From Siphonodentalium dalli (Eukaryota; Mollusca; Scaphopoda; Gadilida; Siphonodentaliidae): a stretch of 64,000 bases of DNA. The translations under genes were made by a program, and so were the position numbers. Below are positions 43,183 through 55,422 of this stretch, piece after piece. Location: NCBI GenBank assembly GCA_032622095.1, contig CP136064.1, forward strand, positions 260,813,863 to 260,877,862, read 5' to 3'. Numbering within the stretch: position 1 is the stretch's first letter; every line of letters starts with the position of its first letter. A model generated the notes under the pieces. It was given only the letters and a program-made list of their open reading frames with translations. It was not told the DNA's origin and did not search any database.

Positions 43183-43606
43183 CAAGCCTTGAAATAGCAG
43201 AATGAGGTCCCCAGAGGATAAATTTAATGTTGCTACCCCACACAAGGCTAGCATCACTATATTCACCCTCTGGGGACAACATTCTTCTTAGGTCTCATCT
43301 TCTGGGAAGTATCTATAATCTCAAATTAACATTGTTTTAGTTACTTTTTCCCTTCTCTTGAGTTTCTACATGTTTTTCCCCTAATTTGCAAATATTAAAA
43401 TGCATAATCGAGGTGACTAATGGGTGAACATCACCAACTTCAATCTGATGATCCTAGGTCTCTCATAGCAGTTGAGGCCTAAGTAGAGAATGAAGTCTCC
43501 AGAGGGTGAATTTGGTGATTCTAGCCTGCTGTGTTGGATGGCGTCACTAAATTCACCCTCTGTGGACCTCATTCTGCAAATATCAGAACCACTATTTCAA
43601 GGCTTG
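43183..43606. mobile_element. A9: long A element with 8-bp TSD
   Basis: TIR caagccttgaaatag...ctatttcaaggcttg with TSD TCTAGGGG (43175-43182) / TCTAGGGA (43607-43614), one mismatch. Two hairpins and a centre with cttcaatctgat. Confidence 0.85.
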
Positions 43607-43797
43607 TCTAGGGAATAATTCAATATGTACATCAAAATAGGGCATATGACTACATTCTTAATACTTATTGAAATCCACCATGAAAGGCCTTTGAAACAAT
43701 TATGGGTATTCAAATTACATCATCTCATAGGTCATGAAAAAAATACTGGAGATCATGGACATGCAATACAATATAACCCTAGACTTCACATAATTAA

Positions 43798-44151
43798 AGA
43801 TGGTCTATCTCTTCCTATAACAAGTTCTATGTAGTTTCTGTGGTATAAAATAATAGATATGAGTCAAAGACACCTGTCTGGAAATATTTCTATCAACTAA
43901 TTTTGATTTTATTACGAATTTTCTGGTATAATATACATACAATAAATTTGGGACATTTTACGTCTCGTGTTCGTTCGGAGCGTACCAAGCAGGAGAACTC
44001 TAACTAAAAAATGTCCCATTTGATTATCGCATTATACAAGAAAATATTGATATAAAATAAATATTAATTTGCATTTCCAGACATGTGTCTTCATATTTAT
44101 TATTTTATACCCCGGAAACTATATAACACGTAGGAAGAGATAGACTATCTA
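43798..44151. mobile_element. U2: U element
   Basis: TTAA 43794-43797; agatggtctatctcttccta ... taggaagagatagactatct; interior ctcgtgttcgttcggagcgt. The right TTAA is mutated (ctataag). Confidence 0.83.
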
Positions 44152-44313
44152 TAAGAATTGATCTATTTGCCATTATACAGGATGATTAATTGATTAAAAT
44201 GCAGCTGTTTGTAGACTGGGGGGGGGGGGAATTGTCAAATTAAATATTGTGTCAATAAGAAAAGACTAGGTACTCTCCAGCCAGCCAGATTACAGTATTA
44301 ATACTGGTTCAAA

Positions 44314-44768
44314 TACAGTAATGCCCTAAATAATCGACTCCTTAACCACAGCAGAATTATGGGTGATTTTTCAGGATTTACTTGGAAATATGACTTGTTG
44401 CCATTCATCGGAAAGCTCTCCCCCGACTAAATCCTGAAACGTTACCCATAATTCTGCTGTGGTTAACCCTTTACCCAACAGAACGGCCCTGTGCCAATGC
44501 ATTCTCTTATATAGGTCGCCTCGCATATATAAGAGAATGCATTGGCTTAACACATTAAAAATTCTAAAATTGTTAAAGAATGAAAGAAAAAATGGTAAAA
44601 AGTTTTTAAAAAAGGAGGTCAAGGAGCCGGTTCCAATGATGTCCATATTTGTATGGTTCTATTGAGACAGACCGAAGATATTTTAGGCTGTTGCAGCTTT
44701 ATTTGGCCGGTTTTGGCCGTTTTGTTGGGTAAAGGGTTAAGGAGTCGATTACTTAGAGCATTACATTA
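44314..44768. mobile_element. B14: B palindrome interrupted by C5
   Basis: tacagtaatgccctaaataa; the right arm is broken at gctgtggTTAA by C5 (44467-44736) and resumes TTAAggagtcgattacttag. Confidence 0.9.
44467..44736. mobile_element. C5: internally deleted C element inside B14
   Basis: CCCTTTACCCAACAGAACGG ... ttttgttgggtaaaggg, TTAA 44463-44466 and 44737-44740. One hairpin with a shortened loop; the second hairpin is missing. Confidence 0.9.
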
Positions 44769-44967
44769 TATTCATCGCAATCTAGTAGACTTCATCTTCG
44801 AGTTTTTATCAGTCAACGATAATTATTACGGATTATTCTTTGCATCTTGTTGCTTTTATAATTACTGCTAAATACTATGATTCTCACAAATGTTTACTCC
44901 GCCAGACATGCACTCCATATTTGGAAGCCGCATCGTCTTAGAAAATGAAAAGTGAATGGGAGATTAA

Positions 44968-45211
44968 CCCTTTACCCAACAAACCGGCCAAAACCGGCCA
45001 AATAAAGCTTCAACAGCCTAAAATATCTTCGGTCTGTCTCAATAGAACCATACAAATATGGATATCATTGGAACCGGCTCCTTGACCACATTGTGATAGT
45101 TACAGTTATGCCCTGTGCCAATGCATTCTCTTATATATGCGAGGCGACCTATGGTCGACTCGCATATATAAGAGAATGCATTGGCACAGGGCCGTTCTGT
45201 TGGGTAAAGGG
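44968..45211. mobile_element. C6: short C element
   Basis: cccaacaaaccggccaaaac ... one hairpin ... ccgttctgttgggtaaaggg, TTAA 44964-44967 and 45212-45215. Confidence 0.9.
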
Positions 45212-45293
45212 TTAAGAGATGTAGATCTGAAATGATCACCGTCGGCTTTTCAAAGAGACTGCAGTCAATGAATCCAAGTTTTATGACAATTAA

Positions 45294-45713
45294 AGATATT
45301 CAATCTGATTAAACGCTCCTAAATCACTATTTCTTTGGCTTTGGGGGTAAAAAATATTTGATTCGAGTCGAGGAACCCACCCATAAAAGCTCAGAGTGAT
45401 CAGATATCGATTTTTGAAGTTTGTTAATTTTTGAAGACAAAATTGAGGGTGTAAGATGGATAACTCTAAAATCAAGTGGTTATTATTGTTAATAGTAACC
45501 ACTTGATTTTCGAGTTATCCATCTTATAACTGCAATTTGTCCGTTTGAGCACGTGGTTCTGGTCCACATCTCCAAAAATTAACAAACTTTAAAAATTTAT
45601 ATCTGATCACTCTTGAGCTTTGGTGGGTGGGTTCCTCGACTCGAATAAAATATTTTTTACCCCCAAAGCCAAAGAAATAGTAATTTAGGAGCGTCTAATA
45701 TGATTCAGTACCT
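45294..45713. mobile_element. G5: fully palindromic G element
   Basis: TTAA 45290-45293 and 45714-45717. The two ~200-bp halves are reverse complements meeting at gtggttattattgttaatag/taaccac: ctatttctttggctttgggg pairs with ccccaaagccaaagaaatag. Confidence 0.85.
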
Positions 45714-45805
45714 TTAAGATTGCTCTTTCAGCTAATATTTCCCCCTGATAGGAGTACAGTCCTCATTATACCTGTAACAGTGTTTCAAAGGTCTTTAATG
45801 CCATT

Positions 45806-46023
45806 TACAGTAATGCTCTAAATAATCGACTCCTTAACCACAGAATAATTATGGGTAATTTTTTCAGGATTTAGCTGGAAATATGGCTTGTTGCCATTCA
45901 TCGGAAAGCTCTCACTGAGAGATTTCCGATGAATGCCAACAAGCCATATTTCCGACTATATCCTGAAAAATTACCCATAATTCTGCTGTGGTTAAGGAGT
46001 CAATTATTTAGAGCATTACTGTA
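45806..46023. mobile_element. B15: B palindrome
   Basis: tacagtaatgctctaaataa ... gagcattactgta; centre gctctcactgagaga. Confidence 0.9.
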
Positions 46024-46388
46024 TCTTTTAACATCCGGTGAGAACCCAAGTAATTGATATTTATTTGCTTTTATAGGATTTATTTATCATATGCTAATTA
46101 GTATTCATTTGTCAGTTTATATTTCCTTTTTTCATTTATATCTCCTGTAATTTGTATAGATCCATATATATATGTATAAGTTTTGAAGAAAGTCGACGTA
46201 TAAAAATGTATACACTATGCCAGACTTGTGATTTTACTCTGTTGGATATAAGATGCTCGTAAATGAACTAAGAATATTATGCGCAAATATAGTCTGCGCT
46301 GAATTTAGTAAATTATTATAGTCGTTTAATATACAATTATACACGCTTCATTCTAATCCAGCATAAAATATTTTTGGTGAGAAAAATG

Positions 46389-46853
46389 AACTAAGATCTA
46401 TGGGAGGTAACTCTAGGAACTAATATCTATGAGAGATAACTCTATAGGTTTTACAATCTGTGGGAGCCAACATTACTGCAAACTCCAGGCAGAATTATCT
46501 CCCATCGCTCCGCTGAGATACCACTGCCATAATGACATTAATTGGTAAGGAATTCTTACGTGTTTTTAGTTCTTATGTTTTAGGATTAAAATTGTCTATC
46601 TCAGTTCATATTGTTCTTATCAATACCGAAAGAATTACCATTATTGCAAACTTTATAAAAAATTTGGTGGTCAAAACAAGATAATAGGTGACTAAATAGT
46701 AGTAAATACAGTTCCGCGACGATATGTAAAAATAGATTTATCGTCGGCAAAGTACACTCATTGTGGCAGTGATATATCGCAGCGATAGCATAGAGGGCGC
46801 TGTATGGAGTTTGACATTACTGTAGGAACTAAGATCTATGGGAGGTAACTCTA
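46389..46853. repeat. direct repeats flanking ~410 bp
   Basis: aactaagatctatgggaggt + aactcta occurs at 46389 and 46828, and a diverged copy follows the first (aactaatatctatgagagat). Between them is ordinary AT-rich sequence. Confidence 0.5.
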
Positions 46854-47124
46854 TAAGAACTAGAGAGTTCAGACTTAAAGTTGCTTAATATATTGAGAGC
46901 TGATAACATCTCATGCAGTACATTTTATGGTGTTTCAGAAACATGTCCCTACCCATATTGTATTATTGTCATTTTTTGTAAATATGTGACCTAAAAACAT
47001 CCAAGCCTGGATTAAGTGCGTCTAGCATGGCGGGCCAGCATAACCAAATCCCCCTCTGTGGACCTTAATTATTAAATAGTGACCAGACTCCCGGAAAACT
47101 GAACCCAAAAATCATACAAATTGT

Positions 47125-47505
47125 AAATATTGAGGGTTCCAAGCAGTGTTAGTAAAAAACATAACAATTCAAAATATTTCAGGCTGTGTTTAAAAACATA
47201 CAAATTCAAAATATTTCAGGCTGTGTTTAAAAACATACAAATTCAAAATATTCAGGGTTCCAAGCAGTGTTAGTAAAAAACATAACAATTCAAAATATTC
47301 AGGGTTCCAAGCAGTGTTAGTGAAAAACATAACAATTCAAAATATTCAGGGTTCCAAGCAGTGTTAGTAAAAAACATAACAATTCAAAATATTCAGGGTT
47401 CCAAGCAGTGTTAGTAAAAAACATAACAATTCAAAATATTCAGGGTTCCAAGCAGTGTTAGTAAAAAACATAACAATTCAAAATATTCAGGGTTCCAGGC
47501 CGTGT
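47125..47505. repeat. 47-bp tandem array with a ~37-bp variant at its start
   Basis: Six units of gggttccaagcagtgttagt + aaaaaacataacaattcaaa + atattca, preceded by two shorter units (ctgtgtttaaaaacatacaa...tttcagg). Confidence 0.92.
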
Positions 47506-47622
47506 TAGTCACAAAATTGATCTTATAGTTTGTTTCTAAAGAAAAATCCAAAAAGTTCCACCTTGAAATTTATGGTTATTTTTATTTTTTGTTTCAATGA
47601 ATTAGAGGGACACGGAGATAAA

Positions 47623-47704
47623 TTAGCATTAATTTCCCATTAAGATTGCTCTGTTGGTATTTATTAGCATTAATTTCCCATTAAGATTGCTCTGTTGGTA
47701 TTTT
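47623..47704. repeat. two-copy 41-bp tandem repeat
   Basis: ttagcattaatttcccatta followed by agattgctctgttggtattt, repeated without visible change. Confidence 0.9.
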
Positions 47705-47815
47705 AACTTGATAAAAACAAAAACTACTCTTATAAAATACTTTTTTCATAAGAAAAGAGAGGTATACAAAATTGTAATGTTTACACACATGAATATTCAG
47801 TGGAAGAATTATTAA

Positions 47816-48045
47816 CCCTTTCATGACGGGAACTTCTTAAAATTTTTGTTAAAACCCTGTGCCAATGCATTCTCCTATATATGCGAGTCTCCCATAGAGA
47901 TCCTCGCATATACAAGAAATACATTGGTCTAACAATATTTACCATGACCTTGTAAGCCAGTGCAATCTCTCATACATGCGAGGCTCCCTATGGGAGACTT
48001 GCATATATAAGAGAATGCACCATCATAGCTCTCGTCATGAAAGGG
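47816..48045. mobile_element. E7: complete E element
   Basis: TTAA 47812-47815 and 48046-48049; ccctttcatgacgggaactt ... ctctcgtcatgaaaggg; two hairpins. Confidence 0.87.
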
Positions 48046-48219
48046 TTAAGGATGTTGTTGTAATCGACGGTTTTGAGCTCTGAATATATCTTTACACCCA
48101 TCCTCATGGGATTACTCTTTAAGATCTGAAACTTTACTCATGCCGTACAGTTTGTTCTCCACTTATGCATTTAGCAATCTGCCAACAGCTTATAAGTGAA
48201 ATGTAAATGCGTTTCTTAA

Positions 48220-48468
48220 AGGTACTCAATCCGATCAGACGCTCCTAAATTATTGTTTCTTTGGCTTCAGGGGTAAAAAATATTTGATTCGAGTCGAGGA
48301 ACCTACCCATCAAAGCTCAAGAGTGATCAGATATAAATTATTGAAGTTTGTTATTTCAATGGTTTCTGGGCCAGAAGCACAAGGTCAAACGGACGGTCTT
48401 GTAGATAAAGATGGATAACTCTAAAATCAAGTGGTAATAATAGGAGCATCTGATCGGATTGAGTACCT
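48220..48468. mobile_element. G6: G element abutting E8
   Basis: TTAA 48216-48219; aggtactcaatccgatcaga ... tgatcggattgagtacct; TTAA 48469-48472 shared with E8. Confidence 0.88.
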
Positions 48469-48472
48469 TTAA

Positions 48473-48712
48473 CCCTTTCACCCTTTCATGACAACATCTG
48501 CATTGGTGCAGCATTAAAGATCCTGTGCCAGTGCATTCTCTTATATATACGAGCCTCCCACGAGGATCCTGGTATATATAAGAGAATGCAATGGCTTACA
48601 AGGTGAAGGTAAATATTGTTAGGCCAATGCATTCTCTTAAATATGTGAGGCGCCCTATGAGAATGCATTGGCACATTTCGCAAAATTTCAGGAAGCTCCA
48701 GTCATTGAAGGG
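48473..48712. mobile_element. E8: E element abutting G6
   Basis: Left TTAA 48469-48472 is shared with the right end of G6. The left end is doubled (ccctttcaccctttcatgac). Two hairpins, the right end cagtcattgaaggg, TTAA 48713-48716. Confidence 0.85.
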
Positions 48713-48716
48713 TTAA

Positions 48717-49505
48717 GGTTTAAATAGACAGTAGTTAACTGTTTTGAGTAGTGTACAGTTTTTCTCCTCGAGTGAGATGTGGAGAATTATACTTACGAGG
48801 CGTTAGCCGAGTTAAAATAATCCTCGCATCTCACAAGATGAGATAAACGGAACGATATTCAGAACTGTTGTTTTTATTATATCTTCTATACTAGTTTGTT
48901 ATCGCTCAGACCACAATGAAATACACGGTCAGACGTTATGTGTTCTTAAGCAACAACATCACCAGCAATAAGGCGCAAGGATACCGAATGACGCAAAAAT
49001 ATGATGTACTGCTGAGAGTAGAGTAACATCTTGAGAGTGGAATAACATGTTCTGTCTTCTAGGCATGGGGATACGATTTATATTTTGACGTAAAAAGTTG
49101 ATGAAAATATAATAAAAGAGATTTTCTGATCATTCATATAGACCCCTACAGTGTATTGATATGAGGTATTGATATGGTGTATTGATGAGAACATAAATCA
49201 ATCCATAAAAAGATTATATTTTTACACAATATGGGAAAAAAGTTGTAGGATGAGTTCGTAAGCCACACTAATTACCTAAACGCATTCTCAAAAAAGGTCT
49301 TCATAAAAAGCTTCAGGTCATATGCAGCATTATTCCACTGTCCTTACCACAACACAAATCCCATCTTTCATGACCAATGGCTTGGGTACACCATTTGCCA
49401 GGGTAGGATTTGTGATCAATATCACAATCTTTGGACACTTTCACTTTGTCATCCTCATCCCGTCTCTTTGGACACTAAGCATGCTATAATGTTATCATGT
49501 AAGAT
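48717..49505. other. no gene recognised
   Basis: A stem gagatgtggagaattatact...cctcgcatctcac (48770-48830) is imperfect. Otherwise unremarkable. Confidence 0.4.
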
Positions 49506-49509
49506 GATA

Positions 49510-49752
49510 ACCCTTTCATGACAGGGGGCTGCGCTGGTGCATGATTAAAGATCATGTGACAGTGCATTCTTTTATATATGCGAGCCTCGGTTATATAAGA
49601 GAATGCACTGGCTTACAAGGTGAAAGTAAACATTATTAGGCCAATGTGTTCTCTTATATATGCAAGGCTCCCTATGGGAGACTCGCATATATAAGAGAAT
49701 GCATTGGCACAGGGTTTTCGCAAAATTTCAGGATTCTCCAGTCATGGAAGGG
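49510..49752. mobile_element. E9: E element
   Basis: Left flank ATAA (mutated TTAA, 49506-49509), ccctttcatgacagggggct; right ctccagtcatggaaggg and TTAA 49753-49756. Two hairpins around aacattattagg. Confidence 0.84.
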
Positions 49753-50112
49753 TTAATTAAATACATGGTAGATATGCGTTCATGCTAATCCATTGTTGGA
49801 GAATTGTCTGTGTGGTATACTTGCTATTTTATTTCATTTCAACTTTCAATACTCTTTACTCTTAGTTTTTCCCATGTTGTATTAAATTATTTATCCTTTT
49901 TACAAATATTATTTTATAGAATAATATTGATACCAGACTAAAATATTTTATAAAAATTTAGATCAATTGGCTTTAACTTGCTCTACTTTCATGTTTAAAT
50001 CAATTTGATTGAACCTCGATGTTAAAATCATTGCATTTTTACAGGAATTAAATATTTCAATGTGATTTGCATATCTCTACTTACAGATTACAATGGATAG
50101 AGGATGTGACAC

Positions 50113-50948
50113 CAAGTCTGGATTTAGTTGTATCTGACATTTGCGGGCTAGCATCACTAAATTCACCCTCTGGGGACCTTATTCTGCTTAGGCCTCATCT
50201 GCTATGGGAGACCTGGGATCAGATTGAAGTTCCCCAGTTGAAGTTGGTGATTTTCACCCATTAGTCACCTCAATTATGCAATATATCTTCTGCAAATTAA
50301 CCCTTTACCCAACAGAAGGGCCCTGTGCCAATGCATTCTCTTATATATGCGAGTCGACCATAGGTCGCCTCGCATATATAAGAGAATGCATTGGCTTAAC
50401 ACATTAAAAATTATAAAATTGTTAAAGAATGTAAGAAAAAATGGTAAAAAGTGTTAAAAAAAAAATATTGTTTTTAGGCCAATGCATTCTCTTATATATG
50501 CGAGGCGACCTATGGTCGACTCGCATATATAAGAGAATGCATTGGCACAGGGCATAACTGTAACTATCTCAATGTGGTCAAGGAGCCGGTTCCAATGATA
50601 TCCATATTTGTATGGTTTTATTGAGACAGACCCAAGATAATTTAGGCTGTTGCAGCTTTTTTTGGCCGGTTTGTTGGGTAAAGGGTTAAAATTAGGGGAT
50701 ATAGAAACTGATAATTAGGGGATATAGAAACTGATAATTAGGGGATATAGAAACTGAACAGAAAGGAAAAAGTATCTAAAACAATGTTAACTTGAGACTG
50801 TAGATACTTCTCAGAAGATGAGGCCTAAGCAGAATGAGGTCCTCGGAGGGTGAATTTAATTATGCTAGCCCACTGCAGGATAGCATCACTAAATTCACCC
50901 TCTGAGGACCTCATTCTGCAAATGTCAGACACACTATATCTAGGCTTG
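50113..50948. mobile_element. A10: long A element split by C7
   Basis: Left TIR caagtctggatttag, right tatctaggcttg. TSD TGTGACAC (50105-50112) / TATGACAC (50949-50956), 7 of 8. C7 sits in its tctgcaaaTTAA centre. The adjoining aattaggggatatagaaact is triplicated (50689-50757). Confidence 0.82.
50301..50685. mobile_element. C7: complete C element inside A10
   Basis: CCCTTTACCCAACAGAAGGG, two hairpins (50327-50395 and 50479-50548), ending tttgttgggtaaaggg. TTAA 50297-50300 and 50686-50689. Confidence 0.92.
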
Positions 50949-51067
50949 TATGACACTTCATCAAAGCAATAAATTGTTATTATTTACAACTTGTTTCGAT
51001 TGTATGGCAACAATGATGATCATGAATTTGAAGAGCATAACTCAAGAAATAATCTTCATATCTTTAA

Positions 51068-51348
51068 CCCTTTACCCAACAAAACGGCCAAAAACGGCCA
51101 AATAAAGCTTCAACAGCCTAAAATATCTTCGGTCTGTCTCAATAAAACCATACAAATATGGATATCATTGGAACCGGTTCATTGACCACATTGTGATGCT
51201 TACAGTTATGCCCTGTGCCAATGCATTCTCTTATATATGCGAGTCGACCATAGGTCGCCTCGCATATATAAGAGAATGCATTGGCCTATGGTCGACTCGC
51301 ATATATAAGAGAATGCATTGGCACAGGGCCCTTCTGTTGGGTAAAGGG
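51068..51348. mobile_element. C8: C element with fused hairpins
   Basis: cccaacaaaacggccaaaaa ... cttctgttgggtaaaggg; the spacer between the two hairpins is deleted so they share an arm (51216-51322). TTAA 51064-51067 and 51349-51352. Confidence 0.9.
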
Positions 51349-51387
51349 TTAAGACATATTATGGACTTGTTTGAGTGTGTAAAACTG

Positions 51388-51719
51388 ATAAGTTAGTACC
51401 CAGGTACTATGTCAACCTGGTAAATATAGCATTCTACTAACATTGCCGAAAATTTCATAGAAATCGACCATACCACTCCATAGAAAATATCGTCTGTACT
51501 ATGCTCAATTGTAAATATTTACATCTCGATTCGGGACGCAACTATCTGCGATAAACTAACAAAAATGATTTTGTCATCGAGAGCCATTGCATTTAATTAT
51601 TATATAAGAGTGGCGGTGTGTGTGGTCAATTTGTATTAATATTCGTAGAAATAAGAACTTTGAATAAGAATATTCTCTATTTCTATTTTATCACCCTACC
51701 GGAGTGTTTCACATCACTT
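51388..51719. mobile_element. V2: V repeat
   Basis: cattgccgaaaatttcatag, accactccatagaaaatatc, ctcgattcgggacgcaacta, caccctaccggagtgtttca, ending catcacTTTAA. Confidence 0.8.
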
Positions 51720-51994
51720 TAATACGATTACAAATTATAAACACGATGGTCCAAATCACAAATATGAATCACGAAGCAATCAAGTTTTTTTGTGGTAGGC
51801 ACCACTGTGTTTATTCTGTGTTATAATATCAAGATATGAAGATTGTTTCTTATAATTATATAACATTATCGGCCTGAAATGCATTTAGAACCCCGAAATA
51901 TCGTTTCCTACATTCTGTGTTAATTTTCACCTTGTTGTATTTATTTCAAGGCATTTTTGGAACCTAAGGTCAAAATACCATTCAAGATCAGGTG

Positions 51995-52174
51995 TACAGT
52001 AATGCTCTAAGTAATCGACTTCTTAACCACAGCAGAATTATGGGTAACTTTTCAGGATTTAGTCGGAAATATGGCTTGTTGCCATTCATCGGAAAGCTCT
52101 CCCCGACTAAATCCTGAAAAGTTACCCATAATTCTGCTGTGGTTAAGGGGTCAATTACTTAGAGCATTACTGTA
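51995..52174. mobile_element. B16: B palindrome without central stem
   Basis: tacagtaatgctctaagtaa ... gagcattactgta; the middle of the right arm is deleted after gaaagctctcccc. Confidence 0.88.
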
Positions 52175-52184
52175 TGTTTATTAA

Positions 52185-52381
52185 GCCTTCCATGGCTGGA
52201 GTTACCTCCCTTATTAAGCCTTCCATGACTGGAGCTTCCTGAAATTTATCGAAAACCCTGTATTATTAGGCCAATGTATTCTCTTATATATGCGAGGCTC
52301 CCTATGAAGACTCGCATATATAAGACAATGCACTGGCACAGGAACTTTAATGCTGCACCAGCAGCTCCTATCATGAAAGGG
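52185..52381. mobile_element. E10: E element with duplicated left end
   Basis: TTAA 52181-52184; gccttccat(g)ctggag occurs twice (52185 and 52218, each after TTAA). One hairpin, right end tcctatcatgaaaggg, TTAA 52382-52385. Confidence 0.82.
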
Positions 52382-52441
52382 TTAAGATAACTAAATAAAT
52401 CTGTGCATCACAATACCGAGGCAATCAACAATCATATCTGC

Positions 52442-52658
52442 TACAGTAATGTCCTAAATAATCGACTCCTTAACCACAGCAGAATTATGGGTAACATTTC
52501 AGGATTTAGTCAGAAATATGGCTTGTTGCCATTCATCAGAAAGCTCTCAATGAGAGCTTTCCGATGAATGGCAACAAGCTATATTTCCATCTAAATCCTG
52601 AAAAGTTACCCATAATTCTACTGTGGTTAAGGTGTCGATTATTCAGGGCATTACTGTA
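52442..52658. mobile_element. B17: B palindrome
   Basis: tacagtaatgtcctaaataa ... cagggcattactgta; centre gctctcaatgagagc. Confidence 0.9.
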
Positions 52659-53161
52659 CATTTGTAAAATGATTGTCCGTATCATCACTAATCCTTGAGA
52701 TTCAACTTTAAAGTTGCTTCAGTCTGCGATAATTTCATAGGTTCGTAGTCGTTCTTGTATAACTCTTTATGATGAATCTCACTGGGGTTTTATGATGTAT
52801 GTTTTATCAAGGAAATCTGCCGCCCACATAATTTTGTCGGTGTATCAGATTGTGTTCTTAAGAACTTGAAATAATACTAACACTTTTTTTTTTTGTCTCA
52901 ATAATTTTTGTCAGTTTTCAGGAAATGTTGTATATATCACTTCCTTGCTACATAATTTATGAAGCATGCCAAAAATTGTAAATATTTGTAACGGCATCTG
53001 TGCTGGTACTGACATGGCTACGTCGTATTGGTTATACTTATATGAAGTAAGAGTAAGAAAAGTATTGGAAAGAAAATTGATGTACAAACTTTCCAACAAT
53101 TTTGTGCATGTACGACAGATACACATGTACGACAGATACACATGCTGGCAGACAAATGATA
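52659..53161. other. no gene recognised
   Basis: Contains a short duplication of tgtacgacagatacaca (53108-53142). Confidence 0.4.
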
Positions 53162-53169
53162 GTAATAGA

Positions 53170-53611
53170 CAAGCCTGCAAATAGGGTGCCTGTCATTTAC
53201 AGAATGAGGTCCCCAGAGGGTGAATTTAGTGACGCTACCCCGCATAGCGGGCTAGCATCACTAAATTCACCCTCTGGAGACCTCATTCTGCTTAGGCCTC
53301 ATCATCTTGGAAGTATCTACAGTATCAAATTAACATTGTTTTTAGTTTTTCCCTTCTGGGAAGTTTCTATATCCCCTAATTTGCAGCAGATAAAATGCAT
53401 AATCGAGGTTCCCAATGGGTGAACATCACCAACTTCAACTGGGGAACTTCAATCTGATCCTAGGTCTGCCATAGCAGTTGAGAGCCTTAGCAGAATGAGG
53501 TCCCCAGAGGGTGAATTTAGTGATGTAAGCCCGCTATGCGGGATAGCGTCACTAAATTCACCCTCTGGGGACCTCATTCTGCAAATGACAGACACGCTAT
53601 TTGCAGACTTG
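53170..53611. mobile_element. A11: complete 442-bp A element, perfect TSD
   Basis: The best full-length copy. TIR CAAGCCTGCAAATAG and its inverse, both hairpins complete, TSD GTAATAGA at 53162-53169 and 53612-53619. Confidence 0.92.
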
Positions 53612-53805
53612 GTAATAGAAGCTCTGGAGTTTAAAGGAGTTTATTTTATTCTTCTTTGGGGTGAGTCGTAATAACAGGTTCCGGATCATCACTGCTTTTA
53701 CAAACCTATGTTGCCCGCTGAGAGACGTATGGGTGACCAATGTCCAGCTCTAAAGTATCGACAATGGAGCTTTCCACACATAAGTGGGAGGAGCTTTCAG
53801 TTGCA

Positions 53806-55422
53806 TTGAGAAATAATTTAGGGTGTATTTGAGCACACATGCTGTAGCCAGCTGTAGCTGTGGCTTATAAGATATGTACAGTAGAAAGCTACAGCGGCCA
53901 GGGAAATAAATGGCGACTATCACTAAAGTGACTAAACATTGTATTCCGACTCTGATAGGGGCATTTCTTATCAGGGAGATATTTTTAGTCGAGTTTTTTT
54001 CCAAAACTCGACTTATAGTTTGATGAGGGACGGTGGACAGGCGGGCGGCGTGTTTTGCTTATAACTCAACCGTTTATTGACGGATTAAAAGAAATTTTGG
54101 TGTGTGAGTACATATCCATGCACGTAAGCTGCAGACAAATCGGGTTTGTCCGCACATTTATTACAGAGTTATGGCCCTTTGCCATTTTTCACTGATTTTA
54201 GGCTCGTTAGCGCAACAATTTCAACAAACGTTAACTGATTCAATTGAAATTTGGGATATAGGTGTCTCCCAAGAATATCTCGGACGAGTTCGAAAACCGG
54301 GCTGGTCTGATAAAATTTGATAGAGTTATGGCCCTTAATTAGTCATTTTTCACGAATTTTCAGCTCGTTAGCGCGATAACTTCAACAAACGTTATCCGAT
54401 TTGATTGAAATTTGGTATATAGGTGTCTCCCAAGAATATCTCGGTCGAGTTCGAAAACCGGCCAGGTCCGATAAAATTTGATAGAGTTATGGCCCTTAAT
54501 TAGTCATTTTTCACGAATTTTCAGCTCGTTGGCGCGATAACTTCAACAAACGTTATCCGATTTGATTGAAATTTTGATATATAGGTGTCTCCCAAGAATA
54601 CCTCGGACGAGTTAGAAAACCGGCCCGGTCCGATAAAATTTGATAGAGTTATGGTCCTTAAGTAGTCATTTTGTACGAATTTTGAGCTCGTTAGCACGAT
54701 AACTTCAACAAACGTCATCTGATTCAACTAAAATTTGGTATATAAGTGTCTTCCAATAATATCCTGGACGAGTTCGAAAACCAGCCTGGCCCAATAAAAT
54801 TTGATAGAGTTATGGCCCTTAATTAGTCATTTTTTCGTGAATTTTTAGCTCGTTAGCGCGATAACTTCAACAAACGTCCTCCGATTTGATAAAATTTTCA
54901 CCAGCGGTAAGCCACCGAAAACGAGACACAGCATCTCTGATGCCACCTCTTGTTTTTAATACTGCTCCCTGGCCAGTGGGGACCCATAATTGTCATTTCC
55001 ATTTTGTTGGCATCGAACTAAATATTTTATATCTATGACATATTTCTTGCTTGGTGAATAATTAAACTTATTTCATAAAAATATATATAATTATATCTTG
55101 TTTATATATCCCTATTTAGAACAGATATATATTTCACATATCCTACACTTTTAAATATGAGATTTATGGAGGCATGGACTTAGTACTTGTGTTAATTGCT
55201 TCAAATGTGCTTGCTTCATTGAGCGATACCATTGGTGAATAGATATAGCAACATTATGCCGCTACACTATTATCTATCAGTCACATTCCAAGTTCGGAGT
55301 ACCGATACAACAGTTAGTGACCACCAGTTATGGCCGGCTGCAGCTTTCTGTAGCTTTCTACTGCGCATGCCTAGCCAGGTGTAGCCTGTGATGCTCAAAT
55401 ATACCCTTAATTAGTTTCTACA
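53806..55422. repeat. ~150-bp inverted repeat pair flanking O2
   Basis: Left arm 53806-53959 and right arm 55273-55422 are diverged reverse complements. Shared blocks are gtatttgagca, acagtagaaagctacag, tggctta/cctggcta and cactaa...ttgtat. The outer pair with ~1.3 kb spacer looks like an older foldback unit that later received O2. Confidence 0.65.
53982..54957. mobile_element. O2: second element with ~165-bp tandem core
   Basis: Same opening hairpin (tagtcgagttttttt...aaaactcgactta) and about five units with gttatggcccttaattagtc, agctcgttagcgcgataact, caacaaacgtt and aatatctcggacgagttcga. It closes gcatctctgatgccacctct. It lies in the spacer of the inverted pair 53806/55422. Confidence 0.7.

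Noticed and set aside
42992-43192. Hydrophobic frame (MIFSYIMFRIGRILFKK...)
   Set aside because: It contains a tandem duplication (ctcttgtcttggctcc twice), runs into element A9, and the hydrophobicity follows from T-rich sequence.
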